Counted from the stretch's first letter, positions 11,389 through 23,865 are shown. The stretch: DNA of 64,000 nt from Kappaphycus alvarezii (GCA_002205965.3 NADL03000012.1:558001-622000), one strand, 5' to 3'. Numbers and translations: made by a program. Notes: a model not told the origin generated them from the letters alone.

Positions 11389-11440
11389 GACGCAGCCCTT
11401 TGGCCATAAAGAAGGCTAGAAGCACACTACATGACACCAA

Positions 11441-12799
11441 GCGTTCGATAACTGCTTTCTATTTGATCATCTGCGTTAAAGTAGCTCTTTCAAGCGTCTA
11501 GAGACCAAAAAAAGAAAGCATGGGCCTCCAGACAGAGCAATCGGACGGAATGTGGTAGAGTCTTGAGAGTCCTCCGGTAGTTAAAGGTCACTACTCCTCT
11601 GGGCTGTAAAGCCATGCCAGTTCCAAAGGCTCAGAGGATCTTATTCTTAGATTGTAAGTGGTTAACGAACGCATATTAAGGATGAAGCCGGTCATCGTGT
11701 GGGGGTCTCTGAAGACGTACTAAGGCAAGGCACAAACCTGTACGAGCCAGACTCCGAGGGGGGCGGTATCTCCGTCGATACGAAGCGGGAGATTCCATTT
11801 GTGTCTAGACGCTGAATAACTTAAGCGCTAGTGGTGGCCGCAGGTTAAAACCAATAAAAAGAGCAAAAGAAAATGATAGAAAAAAAGATGTAACGCGCAA
11901 TCCCGAAGGAAGACAACGTTAAAGGGGACACACTCGAGCGGAGTAAACCAGGAAATAGCCAAAGGTGTCTCGTTGGAGAAGCAAAAAGGACCAAGGTAAC
12001 AAGAGTTGGGAGCTGGATTCAGAGCCAGCCAAGGGGATCTTCCTTATTTAGGGTACTTTTCTACTCATAAAGTGATTAAGAGGCCCAGAAGGGCGTAGTT
12101 AGTTCCTAGTTACTGATTAGTGTCCTGGACACTTGCTCTAATTAGAAGGGGCCCCTGGGCCCACATCAGATACAGGTCTCGAGTCCATTAGGGGGCAAGG
12201 TTATTCTAATCTTTCAATCCTTACAATTAAGTCTGATGCTGTCAGCAGCGTAAAGTGATCTCAAAATTGGATCATCCACATATAATACTTCCTGTTCACA
12301 TTTTACTGAGATGTCATATGCCACTACACTGCCCTCTTCTTTTGTATACCTTTGGCTGGTACGTGGACAGCGCCAGCAGTCACAGAGACTTTTTATCTTT
12401 CTCTGCAAGTAATAGGGCAACAATCACGGCGACCCTCTGAGCTCCTTGCTCCACTTTCTCCGAATCGACGCTCGTATTGCAGTCCATGTGCCTTCCAACG
12501 AATTTTTTTTCATCGAGACAGGATCTAATACTCTAAATATCCCTTAATATAACACCTCTACCGTGTCACCCACTCGACAGCGAAAATTACCAAAATTGTT
12601 GTCACTTCTGGTTCGTGGGTTTATATTTTGGGTTTGGCCTCAAAAAAACGCCAAAAGCGATCAGTATCGTTGCGCGCACTTTTTCCATGTACGCAAAGTA
12701 GTGGCAAGTCCCGCAGGCAGTAGCACGGACCTGGCGGTTCTAGGGCTCGCCTCGTTAGTCTTGTCGAAGTCGACCCAGTTTTCTAGAGATCTTGAACCG
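11441..12799. other. Non-coding stretch of unknown nature
   Basis: No ORF with a recognisable domain. The composition is ordinary until about 12.8 kb, with a GC-rich palindromic patch near 12155 (GGGGCCCCTGGGCCC). It may include remains of a retroelement, but nothing decisive is visible. Confidence 0.4.
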
Positions 12800-13291
12800 T
12801 TTTAACGCCCCGTATTTATTTCCCTATGCCGACTACACCTATTTACTCCAATTATTTTTGGAATTATTATTTTCTGTGGCGGTTTTCAAACTAAAGTTAC
12901 AATTATTAATAAAATGCACAAAAAAATACCGTACCTTCATGAATATGGTTGGCAACCAAAATAAAGACACTCGCATTTGTACAAACATTTTCTGATTATT
13001 TTCAATCAATAAACTCCTTTGGAAGCCTACATCCAATCTTTTCAATCCCTATTGGGACGTATAGCTTCACTGTAGGGGAAAAAATTACTTTCCAAGATTT
13101 AAACTACCCAAATTCCCCCTCCTAAATGACATCGAAATTTAACTTTTCTATTATGCTCTCTAAACCATACATTAATCAAAAAAATTCCGAAGCTCGTTAT
13201 TGATATCCTTAAATCCAAGTTTTAACGTTCAATTACCTCTAATTTTACTTTAAGGTTAAGACATGTGTTATTCATCAAATAAAATGCTATC

Positions 13292-13510
13292 ATGAGCCAA
13301 AAAAATCGTTTAAGGAATGCTTTGGACAACTATCAAAGGTTTGAAGAAGATTATTTATCCAAGATCAGAGATATGGACATGCAAAAATGGCTTCGTCGGG
13401 CGTTTGTTTGTGGCCTGAATGTGGCGTTATTTTCACTGATAGTAGACTTTAATCTTGCAGTTTTGGCCCTTTTTTCCACTCATGCAAACTTTCTAACTGT
13501 ACTTCTGTAA
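13292..13510 (+). CDS. Small ORF with one membrane-like segment
   Basis: 72 residues. The N-terminal half is charged (MSQKNRLRNALDNYQRFEED). The C-terminal half is hydrophobic (LNVALFSLIVDFNLAVLALF) and could span a membrane. It lies in the AT-rich island, with no recognised family and no neighbour that suggests a job. It could be a chance frame. Confidence 0.2.
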   Translation: MSQKNRLRNALDNYQRFEEDYLSKIRDMDMQKWLRRAFVCGLNVALFSLIVDFNLAVLALFSTHANFLTVLL

Positions 13511-15264
13511 TGCGCTTTCTGCGCACATATCAAAGGTAACGATACTACGAAGGATGCAATTCTTGTACCAAGTTTAAGTGTTGGATGCTTCAGGGTACTT
13601 TCAGTGTGGTATAATTCTGAAACCGAAAGAAGAAGTCACTGTTTGGCAGGTTTTGTGCCATTCAACTTTGAAGAAGATAAGATTCGATAAAGAAATTTTC
13701 TGGTTGGAAATTTAATCGCATATTTACTTGAACAGTTGACTGGGAAGGGTGAGTTTCGCTCGTGTTTATTTCAAAGCTTCGAAAATGTGCATCTTTGATG
13801 GAAGAACGCTAAATGTTAGTCATGCGGAATCAGTACTAGGTGGAGGCCAATATTATGTGTTAAGATGTGGAGGAAGGTACCCTAAGCGTATGGTATGATA
13901 TAAGATGACGAAGATGGGCGTATGGTTGGGGAGCACGACGTCATGTAAGAACAAGAGTAGGTTGAGTTATTCTAGGATCTAAGTGGTGAAATTCAAGTGC
14001 TATTTCATTGATTGGCTATAGATTATTATTCATGGCAGCAACCGCAGTGGTGTTTCAAAGCATTGAAGTTTTGTCTACCATAGTCAATGCAATGTTATTT
14101 CGAATTATTCGTTATATTCTCAATACGTTAAACAATTATTGCCCGAAAAAGGCGCTTCTATGTCTCCATCAGCAACCGAGTCTGTTATTGGTGTCTCACC
14201 CTTTTTTGATGTCCATGAGTTTATGAGGCTATTACGTTGAAGAATAAATCTTTATTAGTTCAACAAATACATGTAATATTCTTTAACACAAGACATGACC
14301 TGCGAAAATATAGAGTACAGAAAGTGAATAAAGCACCAACAGGATCTGTCATGTAACAGAGCCTTTTTATAAATTCGAGTTATCACGGATCTTTCATTAT
14401 ATCAAATTAATTCATAACATGTAAACAAATATAGTTAATGTTCTGAAGTGTAAGGAGAAGTAGTTCCCCTTTCGAGAGAAACTTCAGATTGAAATTAACA
14501 AGTAATATGTTCGAATGTTTTAAAAAATGCTCTACATGCGTACATACTACTGTTTGACATACTTAATGCTTTCATATTAAAAATTCCTCAAACTAAAGTA
14601 GCACATCTTCATGATTTACTTCTCATGAAAAGAGTAAGCATTTATCAAACACATATACAAGTTATGATATATGTTTACATTCAGAGAAGATGAATTATAC
14701 TGCGAAAGAAAAGTAAATTATTTCGTTTACTTTTGAGAACCATCTCTTATGGGGGATTAATTTGTAATTTGATTTGAAGTGATTCGACGAAAAATAATTC
14801 TACCAATATGGTCTAGAATGATTCTTTTTCTACTAATGCACAATGAGATTGAAGAAAAGTTTTTTCTGTACTTCTAACTGAAAAAATAACTGCTGTTAAA
14901 GAAAGAATTTGAAAATGTCCTCCATATGGGGATTCTTTACATTTATTTTATAATTTTATATAAAAACATAGCAGGATAACATTTTGACAGTCAAAATCAT
15001 GTATTTCACTTCTTTCATGGATAATCAAAAAACTTCGAGTTTTTTATACCAAAAGTACTCATGCCAGAAAATAGAAACTTATGCAAGTACTTACACTATT
15101 GAAATTAAAATAATTAAAAATGTAAATAGATAAAAATGTAAGTACAGAATCTTACACTTGTTAAAAACATTTCCAAGAACGACACCTAACATTTTAATTA
15201 AACAAATCTTTATTTCGCATTATAAAAAAAAAATGATTCAGTGGCATCCATACCAAAATTTCAT

Positions 15265-15789
15265 TCAGTCTAAATAATCGCAATATCTTTTTGAAATAGT
15301 GTATTCCAAAGAGCTGAAAATCAATATTAAAAATAGATTTTTAAAAGCATAAAAAGCTTCATTCTTTTCAAATAGAATGCGAAGCAAGTATATGTTTGTT
15401 TTCAAATAAAAAATAAGTAATATTTTATTTTGAAATATACATACAAAAGTTGACAAATTGTACTTAAGCATCTGTGACATGTATGTTTTATTGAAATAAA
15501 ACTTTTTTCCGCTGGAAGCTGGTCCAAAATTTTCCACGCAATCAATATTTATAGCTTTGTACTCTACTAACACTATCTTTATTTCTTTTTGTATTCCTGA
15601 TTTTATCAAAGTATTAAATTTGAACCTCGCACTCACTTTTTTGAACATTTTACAAACAAAGTTGCAGATTTCGACTCTTCTAACCTTATTTATCTTCACT
15701 GATACATCTTTCTGGATTTTTTCATTGCATGGCCCATCTAAGTAAGCGACAACATCAGCAAATATGCAGATACAATCCAGAGCTAGCAC
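15265..15789 (-). CDS. Unknown 174-residue protein in the AT-rich island
   Basis: This open frame is unusually long for DNA of such low G+C, where stop codons should appear roughly every dozen codons, so it is unlikely to be chance. The protein is rich in Lys, Ile, Phe and Cys. The middle part is soluble-looking (KSGIQKEIKIVLVEYKAIN), and the C-terminal half has hydrophobic runs such as FQNKILLIFYLKTNIYLLRI. Its first 20 codons overlap, antisense, the start of the next ORF, so its real start may be a downstream Met. No family recognised. Confidence 0.35.
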   Translation of the reverse strand: MLALDCICIFADVVAYLDGPCNEKIQKDVSVKINKVRRVEICNFVCKMFKKVSARFKFNTLIKSGIQKEIKIVLVEYKAINIDCVENFGPASSGKKFYFNKTYMSQMLKYNLSTFVCIFQNKILLIFYLKTNIYLLRILFEKNEAFYAFKNLFLILIFSSLEYTISKRYCDYLD

Positions 15790-16007
15790 GACATTTCTAT
15801 GTAGACGGTTGGTATGATACCAGAACTATTTCTTTGCGTTTCTTTAGGTCTTCTCTCCTACGACTAGAAGAACAAGAAAAGAATGACTTGGTAAGAGTTA
15901 TTCTGGAAGAATATACACGAAGAGGTCACACAGTTGTCAGAATACAGGCTTCTGGAGAAAACATATTGTCGGAAATGAGGAAAGATTTCAAACGAAAGGT
16001 TTCTTAG
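15729..16007 (+). CDS. Unknown 92-residue charged protein in the AT-rich island
   Basis: It starts MAHLSKRQHQQICRYNPELA and continues with an aromatic WYDTRT segment. A long amphipathic Glu/Arg helix (RLEEQEKNDLVRVILEEYTR) and a basic tail follow. The balanced composition, richer in Arg and Gln than its AT-rich surroundings, argues for a real gene. It is divergent from, and overlaps head to head with, the 174-residue ORF, so at most one start is right in the overlap. No family recognised. Confidence 0.4.
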   Translation: MAHLSKRQHQQICRYNPELARHFYVDGWYDTRTISLRFFRSSLLRLEEQEKNDLVRVILEEYTRRGHTVVRIQASGENILSEMRKDFKRKVS

Positions 16008-17398
16008 TAGAATTTGAGACTAAAAAGAGAATTTCTATTGTTTCTTTAAAAAATGTGCTGCGGAAAAGTAAAACTTTTTCTAGGTAGTATTTGAAGAGTC
16101 TGCTTTAAGTAGAGGTGTTGAATATGTTTGAAAAATTAGGATTTTGGCTGATTTTAAATCAATATTGTATAGGATATGGTTTGAATTTTACAGAGTTTAA
16201 AAGTTCAGCTTGGTTTCTTAGCAGTAGTATATATCTGCATTTTATTGTCAAAATTGAAATTATCTGAAATTAAAACTTTACATCCTCCAATTTTCGATTG
16301 TTACTCATCAAAAAATGCCCAAAAAGTAATTATGAAGTAGTAAATCTAGCCAGAAATGTGATTAAATTTTCACAAATAGGTCAAATGGCGGTTTAATACG
16401 TCTTTGAAGTTAATACATTAAATTATCTTCTAAAATGCTTGCTCCATTATGAGATGAAATCGCTAGTCGAACATAAAAATTTTATCAATGTTTTCTTATT
16501 AATATTTCCTAATAAATATTCTGTAAAGGCCGCAAAAATAAATCATTGTGTTTTTCAAAACATATATGCGTCTTTCAAGAAATAAAGGTAATTTTTTTTG
16601 CATAACTTACAAACGTCAACTACAATTTATTCCTGTTTTGTTTCATCAATCTTACTGTGTAATGTTTTATTTTAAGAAGAAATTGAAATTTTGAAGAGTC
16701 TGAAACATAAAGATGCAATGAGAGGATTCATATATACATTAATATGATACATAAGAAATTCAAAAGCATTCATAATAATTTCGATAAGTAGTTTAGATAT
16801 AGTGTGGTATTTTTAAAGAAAAATGATATACTAGATTCTAAACTTTCTTCTACATTTACTTGTCGACAAAATTAGAGTCAGAAAACGTGAGTAATATTCA
16901 GATTATTTATAACCTTGTGGACAGAATTTTTTTGGGGCACATAAATTCTCTCCTCAGAAACTGAACCTGATAAAGTTTTAGATTAAAACTAATCCTAATC
17001 ATATCTTCAGCATGAAGAGAGGCAGTGTTCAAATTTATTAATCATCTTCAACTCTAAAATTCTTTTAGATTCATGGGAAGCTTGCTATTCGTCCAGTATT
17101 ACTCCGGTAGATTATTCGTTATTTATATTTTTATAAGGATACATAAATTAAAAATTATCCTATTGAACCGCAATCGTTTCGTACCGGATTCATCAATTAT
17201 TTTCCGGTAATTCTCCCACTTTTCTGTATCAAGTATTATTTTCTTCTTGTCAATAATATTTCATCGACAACAGTAATGAAGACAAGGATACTTAATGGTT
17301 AAAATTTTTCAATTCAAATATTGCAAAGTAGATTTACGAGCAAATTAACATTCAATTTAATGCCTTAAAAAATCTAACGGTACATTGTAGCAAGAGAG

Positions 17399-17558
17399 AT
17401 CTCCATACCTTGCAAATCTGCTAGTATAGGCTGTTCCTCTCTCCTCCAATAATTCCGTCGCATTGCGCATTGCCCAATACAAACATTAGGCTCAAAAATT
17501 GCGCCACTTCCCCCAATCACTCCCGTACAAGTCACCAATGAAGTCCTCAATGTAAACG
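17399..17558 (+). repeat. Left terminal inverted repeat of the Ulp1-MULE
   Basis: Begins ATCTCCATACCTTGCAAATC. Reverse-complement alignment with 24060-24215 shows one small gap and about a dozen substitutions. Long TIRs of this size are typical of MULEs. Confidence 0.85.
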
Positions 17559-17861
17559 CGGGCACAACAAAAGTGGAGCGCTTTTCCCAAATCGAAACAG
17601 CTGCCGTGGTTTCTCAGCGGTGACCATTGCTCATTCTTCTCCAAGCTCTTAGTCTATCCTGCGATTTCCAAATTATCTTCAACAACATCGAGACTTCTGC
17701 CTTTACCGGATTAGCTTCCACGACACGGAAATTTTTATTACAAATTAAAAGGTGAGTCAACTACATTGAATTCATGCTTTTCAGAAAAACCAATTATTTA
17801 CTGACGATAAACACTCTCAACTATCTCCGATGATTTCTTGTGACAATCTTGTACAATTTCT

Positions 17862-20800
17862 CTAGCAGGCTGGCTCAGAGATCTGTCTGCAAAGTTTTGC
17901 TGCGATCTCAACCCTTTTTTGCAGGACAATCATACATTTCATTACGTAACCGTCCTTTCTTGGCGTTGAACTTTTCCATGAAGTTTCTCTTGCGCTTTTT
18001 AATCTTCTGCGAGTGGCTAGTGGGTGGTAGTACTCCCGGAACATTTTTTTTTACATCTCTGTCGAAAAATGCCTCGATTTCTCGGTCCTGCCACAGGTGC
18101 TCGTACTTCCGAAGTCATCTAGTATTGCCCTGGATACTATTTCGCCTCTACTGAACCGTCTTTGAACCGTCTTTGAACTTCTTTCAAAAGTTCACTGAAG
18201 CATTCAACTGCAGTTGGTCATATGCTGTCCACCAGAAGGTGAATTCGATCGAAAGCAGCATGGTTTTTTGACCATTTGATATGCTTTTGGACTTCTTTCT
18301 CCGTTGATTTGAGGAGGCAACTGTCCATATCAATATAATTTTCGCTCTTCTGGCTTTGTAAGATCTCCATTCGCTTTATAAGTGCTTCCATGTCAATAAC
18401 GCTGCACATATTTCGATGTTTGCATATCTGCTTTAAGGACACATTCTCTGAATTAGACCGCCAATATGTATCAAAACATGACTCAATCTTGATGTATTCT
18501 TCCAAGGCATCATTCATTTTTGGCTCACGCAGCGCAAGTTTATTGTAAGAGTACGCAAATCTGACGATATGTCTGCACGGGAATCCCATTGATTTCATTT
18601 TGTTGCAATCGCAACGGATGTGGAATTCGCTTTCAGGACCGTTCTCAGTTTCTATGTTGCTTCTGACGAAAATAACCAACAAAGGCAGGAATGTAACCTT
18701 TGGTGTTGGACTGCCGGGTGTCGTGAGCTTCTTGATCATATGGAAGCTCCAGATGAACTCAAAACATACGACGGAGCTAAGGCTTGATCCTTCTGAAATC
18801 TCTAACTCTGGCCAATGTACTTCATCCAATTCTGTGACATACGCGCTCTAAGCATCGTAGTTGCGCGACAGCTCAGAGCTTATTTCTCTGAACTTCTTAA
18901 ACGAATAAATGTGTATAAATATATTACTTCATAGAGAATCGCATGAGGTAGAGGCAACATGCAAGTTCTAATTGCACGGTATTGGGAACTTAGACGTGAC
19001 CTGGATCTCAGTAGTGCATCTCTTCATTCCTTGGCTCTCGTTCTTGTTAATATCTTAAGCTGCTTGGTGATGTCACTGAATGGAAGTTTGTTTGTGAGGA
19101 CATAGGCCTGATATCCCGAATTATATGCATCAGTGTATCCCGTACCCTGAAACAAGTAATGTTTCGGGACAGCGATGAGACGAAAACACGCGACGAGCAA
19201 TTGCGGTTTGTGTACGTATAAGTAGGTAAACTAGACAGGCATCTTATCTGTGAAACCCGAAAATATTTCGTTATGAAATCAGCGCGACGTTTGGTAAATA
19301 TTGCAAGCGTCTTCGAGCGGCGTAGGTTGAAAAGATATCGCTACATATCATCGTGCCAGCCTGTTTGCTTGATGTGAGCACATCACCCCGTCAAATTCAT
19401 AAAGAAGAACCGAGTTTTGCAATTTCGATTTGCAAAGGATCTGTCACACTCTTGGGATTGTGGGAAGACAGAACGCTGAGCCAGTTTCACGACCAAAATT
19501 CCCGAGTAATGTTCTGAATCAAATTATTTTTGGACTGAAAGACCCATATTGGGAAATATATAGACCTACCTTCCGATGCAAATGAATAAACCAGGTTTGC
19601 AAATGAGGTTTGCAAATGATTTGCGACACTTTGGGATGTGTCCGGGGACAGAGTGCTTTGGTTTAAGTTTAGGTCCCATTAGTCAAGGACTATGAAAGAC
19701 TTACCAAACACCTTTTCGATTGCAGATATACAAGCTGCGCTCTGGTCCATTGCAATAATGGCTGTGGAAACAGGGATCATGGACTTAAACTGAGACAGAT
19801 GTCCAATTAAGTCTGCTTCAATTCCTCCACCAATGAATCCCATAAAGAAAGTTAGTACAAAAACCATATTTAGATCTTCCATTGATGGTGATAAGTGGAA
19901 ACCTATAACGATTTGCTACCGCTTTACAATCCAGTGAAACTGCTGGTACAAACCCAAACGCCTTGTAGTCCTCAATCCACTCCGCGAAGTCCCAGTATGC
20001 GGATACCATTCGTCCCTCAGAATCGTGACTCACGTAGTATATTTTCTCTACGTCCTCTTAGTGTAATGACACTAGCTTCTTGAAGAGCTTCGTACACTCA
20101 AGATCCCTCGGATTACTAATACTAAGCCCATAACCGAGCATTTTTCGCACAGACCTGGGGTTAATGACAATATTGCACTTGTCCTGCAGTCATCGAATGG
20201 TGCCAGGAAGCGAGAAGTGGGGTTTTCTTGCCATATTTAGGGCTTCCCTTCGCATCTTTGGGGGCAAATGCCGGATGCCTGCTCTGTTTCTCGAAGTGGG
20301 GTGGTTGTGCCTTGCCTCACGGAAATCGCCGACGTACGATTTCTCTTCTCCCTCTTTCTCTGGAATCAGCGTTTTCACTGTTAACGAGAATCCGCGCAGC
20401 TCTTTCTGGTCTTTCTTCCGACATTTTAAGATGCTCTTTTTAAGCACACGCTTGTACTCAACATTCCCGGTTCTCCCGTCTATTTCTCTCTCTCCAGAAA
20501 TATAGAAGTCCTGCTTTCGAGACTATATTCCATAGTCTCCGCGATGAACCTGACTAATCACTAATTTCCCAGGGGTATCCAGCCGTAGGCTCCCAAAATA
20601 AGCAAAGACCTTCACTTTGAGTTAGTCATCTACGTCATGCTCGCCGTCAACTACATTTTCTTCAGCTGGCGTCTCGCAATCAGAGCCTTTCTCGTCTTTT
20701 TTATAAATTCCAGAGACGTTAGAGGAAGCATCATCTGGGATGTGAATCAAATCAGTAGGCACTTTCTTCTCGTCCTCGAGGAACAAAAACTGTTTGATGA

Positions 20801-21612
20801 GTTCTGCGGCTCGTCCATCCTCTGTATCTGGGTGTTTCATACTGGAGGATTTATCCTCCTTTTCAGGTAACGCGGAATTGAGGCTGTCCAGTTCGGTAGA
20901 GCTAAATGCTAATTCGCGTGCGGCGGTTGCGCTCGACATATGCCCACAAAAAGAGCAGTTATCCGATGCACCACAAACGTCGGTGATGTCCTCCCCTCCT
21001 ACTGTTCCCACGTCACCGACGTCACCATTTGGGCCTAGACAGGTGCAGTCTACATCCACAGCACCGAAGATAGTTGGGTTCGACTTGGCGGCCTGACGGT
21101 AACTTTAGACTTGATAACTGGGGTGGTTGATATAGTGACGGGCTTGCCTCGAAGAGCGCGAGACTTGCTTAGGTATGCTGGTACTACGTTGACTTGTATT
21201 GGGGCATTGCCCGGCCAATTTTTACTCTGTACTTTAGCATCATCTTCGTGAATAAATCTATCTCCATCATTTTTGAAAGCGTTGTTCGAAGGAAAGTAAT
21301 TCCTGTAAAAACTATCCCGGCAGCTAGCGCTCTTACCGGGTACTTCTTTGGCCAGGTCAAGAACTGTTTCAGAATTGTAGCCTATAGCACGCTGCACTGA
21401 GTCATAAGCTCCTTTTCGTTGAGGTGTAGGGACTTATGGGTGTGATTTAAGGTCACAGACACTGTCCAGTTCGCAGTCAATTTGGTTATATGTGCCATAA
21501 CGTTATAAGGAAAAGAATTTGGGGTGTGTAGCACACACGAGCAGATCTGGGTAGAACTGGGGTTGAAACTTTGGTTGAGGCTGGCGGGGTTAATCCGGCC
21601 GTTCCAAACCAT
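17862..21612 (-). CDS. MULE transposase (FAR1-like N-terminus, DDE core, SWIM finger), frame-disrupted
   Basis: The order on the minus strand is as follows. Around 21.4-20.6 kb lies a Ser/Asp/Glu-rich region of low conservation. At 20.45-20.2 kb lies the zinc-binding-like N-terminal part, ending HNHPTSRNRAGIRHLPPKMR, the HxHP...LPxxMR pattern of MULE/FAR1 proteins. At 20.03-19.68 kb lies the DDE core, with the first Asp in SLDCKAVANRYRFPLI and the second in IIAMDQSAACISAIEKVFG. Near 18.6 kb a SWIM finger, CDCNKMKSMGFPCRHIVRF, has the CxC...CxH spacing. The C-terminus (about 18.1-17.86 kb) is basic. The third acid was not located in the decayed stretch 19.6-18.85 kb. Several frame changes and stops make the copy non-autonomous as read. 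It cuts and pastes the element via the TIRs in active relatives. Confidence 0.7.
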
Positions 21613-22279
21613 GGTTTATATAGAACTGAAGACAGGTACAAACTAAAGGAAAGTGCAGTCTAACAGTAGCGAATTCAAAGGTTTTCCTGTAAGAAAGCCC
21701 TGACGGTATCGTAAGTAATGATTTCAGAAGTGTAGTCGGCACGAGTGACATACTCTGACAAGAAGTAGGAAGTACATTGGACCAGGTGGCATGGGGTAGC
21801 AAGGCAACTTTGATTGGTAAAGCAATGATATAATATCCCAGTGTGCAACTCGCCCGCAACTATTCCAAGTGTACCAATGAAGTCGAACGCTGTGTTCAGA
21901 ACTGTAATGAAAAGTGTAATGACAGCGAAGTGCCTACTAGTCCTGGTTGTAAGGTTACTTGTGGATTGAATCTACAGTTCAGTACGTAGATGCAGTGAAT
22001 TCGTGTAAAGCTGTAAGGCCTATGAAATGAAATACAACAAAGAATCAGCGAGATTGCTGTTTCGCATGCATCGCGTTCGAACGTTGACAATGCGAAAAGA
22101 GCTCTCCTTTGGAAACTTAACGTATCTGAAGTAGTGCAGGCCATATAGGTGACCTTTTGCACTCGCAATAGACGAAATGGGATATATCACATCAGAGACT
22201 TCGCCACTGAGATGGTTTCCCTTAGAACCCTTCTCTTCTTTCAGAAGCCTTGCAGAACTTGTGTCCGGAATGTTTGCGC

Positions 22280-23865
22280 CTATTCTCTTGCATCGTAGTT
22301 TTGAACAACGTCCCGCAACAGGTAATCCAGAACGAACTTAGTAGCTGACGTGCTATCTAGAAACTTCAAACGCCGTTGACATCTTCGAGGAGGAAAGGGA
22401 GGCATATTCGCGTTTATATGTTCAGGTTTTGCACGAGGTAGAGCTCTCCGTAGTTCTATTCTAAGGCCACCGTTGCCTATAGTGACATTGCTTTCGAAAT
22501 CGTCATCATCACTCACACTGTCAAACGCCTCTAAAGCGTCAACATATGAGAAGGGAACATCTTCATTTTTTTCATCCACAGTAGTTCTCCCTACACTCGA
22601 TGTTATCGGTGTGTGTTCCGTCGAATTTCCTCCACCCTTCGTTTCCATTGAACTGCGTGAAGTAGATGGTATTGGCCTAGGTTCGGATTTACCATCTTTT
22701 ATCTCCGATGCCATAGACTTCAAGTCCAGAACAACCTGTTTTCGGTTCTGACTCTTCAAATCTGAACGCCTCACCACATGTTCTCGCATTTTCTTTAAAC
22801 GCGATTGTGTTTCATCATGATATATGAAATAGGCCTCACGGTAGTTGAGACGGTAATTAGATACCGTCGTTTTCGTTACCCGGTCAGTTTTACAGAACTG
22901 AGCAGCCAAAATATCTCGTAAAACTCGGCTTCTAATGACCATACACCGATACAATTCGGATACTTAGGGGCTATATCCGCCGTTAAAAGTGTTTTCTGGT
23001 GCGAAATTTGGGTCCGACGCCAATTCTGTAGCTGTCTCAATGACGTAACTGCCGCAGCTGTGCCCATCTTTTTGAGGATTGTATCCCCGAATATCCAACA
23101 TGTAGTTTCTTTTCGAAATAGTAGCAGCAGTAGCACAACTATCCCGCATGATACTGAACTCGAACGCTTCTTTGAAGAACTTCATTACGTTTTCGGGGCA
23201 TTTTCAACCTATACTTTCTCCAAAATATACTGTAGTCATCTTTCTAGGAGCTCGTTCGGAGCCAATGAATGTCTTTCCGATCAGCATACCCAATGAAGAT
23301 TTCTCAAATTAAGAGGTACAAGAACTGTGTGAATTGGTGTGTAGTCTCCCTTGACATTCACTGTAAAAGATATCTTTAGATTATGCAAAAAAGATTGTCG
23401 GTCGGAAGGGTTTCTTTCCACACGTGAAGCGTAAGAAGGCAAAGATACTCCTGTCGCACATTTACAGAGACAAACAAATTTTGAAGGTTTCATGTCCATC
23501 AACGCCTAAGTTATAAGATAAGAACAGAGAAGAGAGGACTTTTTGTAGCTATGAACGAATGATATAGGAATGGTTTCACTTTCTTCGGCTTCAACAATGT
23601 CATAAACATGTTGATGAACAATATTGAACCTTTGTTCATTATTTGATAGATTCATTTTTCCAATTCGTTCCATGTTTTCGTAAAACGTTCTACATGTGCT
23701 CGATATGTTCTGATTTCGATCACTGGACAACCGCTTACCTACTATGCTTTTTGCAGCGGCTGGAGAGAAAAGATTAGTACAAATATGATTGCAGAAAAAA
23801 AACTTTAGGAAGCGCAGAAGTATTGTTTTCGTTACGTAATTAGCATGGCGATCAGAATTTGGCAA
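22280..23865 (-). CDS. Ulp1-like (C48 family) cysteine protease carried by the MULE, frame-disrupted
   Basis: Ulp1 proteases remove SUMO from proteins. Here the catalytic His lies in NLRNLHWVC (about 23283-23304). The catalytic Cys lies in NPQKDGHSCGSYV, the oxyanion Gln and Cys block of the family (about 23035-23075). The segment between them, including VYFGESIG and FFKEAFEF, sits where the family has its catalytic Asp (usually DS), so the Asp may be replaced by Glu. The N-terminal part (23.86-23.5 kb) is polar and unrecognised. A C-terminal extension of about 220 residues (22954-22280) is acidic and serine-rich, with VDALEAFDSVSDDDD, and ends in a basic FPPRRCQRRL patch. Plant MULEs of the Kaonashi group carry Ulp1 genes of unknown use; the same question applies here. 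Confidence 0.65.

Larger units (their letters stand above)
9455..11440. mobile_element. Decayed DDE_Tnp_4 (Harbinger-like) DNA transposon, two convergent genes
   Basis: A plus-strand transposase remnant (about 9.8-10.5 kb) faces a minus-strand ORF (10.68-11.4 kb). The same convergent layout is seen in the Harbinger at 28.3-30.9 kb. The transposase type resembles the fungal/oomycete branch of DDE_Tnp_4 more than the window's other Harbingers. I did not find terminal inverted repeats, so both ends are approximate. Confidence 0.5.
12800..17370. other. AT-rich island
   Basis: About 4.5 kb with strikingly low G+C (roughly 25-30% by eye), flanked by ordinary-composition DNA. The left edge is gradual near 12.8 kb. 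The right edge is abrupt at the terminal repeat of the MULE that starts at 17399. Long poly-A/T runs occur, and only three ORFs are worth listing. No rRNA, tRNA or known organellar gene was recognised, so a recent plastid or mitochondrial insertion is unlikely: organellar DNA of this composition would be packed with genes. Alternatives are a centromere-like AT core, an inserted plasmid or virus-like segment, or an old non-coding insertion. Confidence 0.6.

Noticed and set aside
12214-12423. Minus-strand frame containing LYVDD, like a copia reverse transcriptase box
   Set aside because: Only five residues match and no flanking reverse transcriptase blocks exist, so a retroelement call is unsupported.
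13978-14005. GATCTAAGTGGTGAAATTC, faintly like a small-subunit rRNA segment
   Set aside because: The match is short and imperfect, and no other conserved rRNA block lies near it.
12800-17370. AT-rich island as a plastid or mitochondrial insertion
   Set aside because: No recognisable organellar gene in 4.5 kb, whereas red algal organelle genomes are gene-dense.
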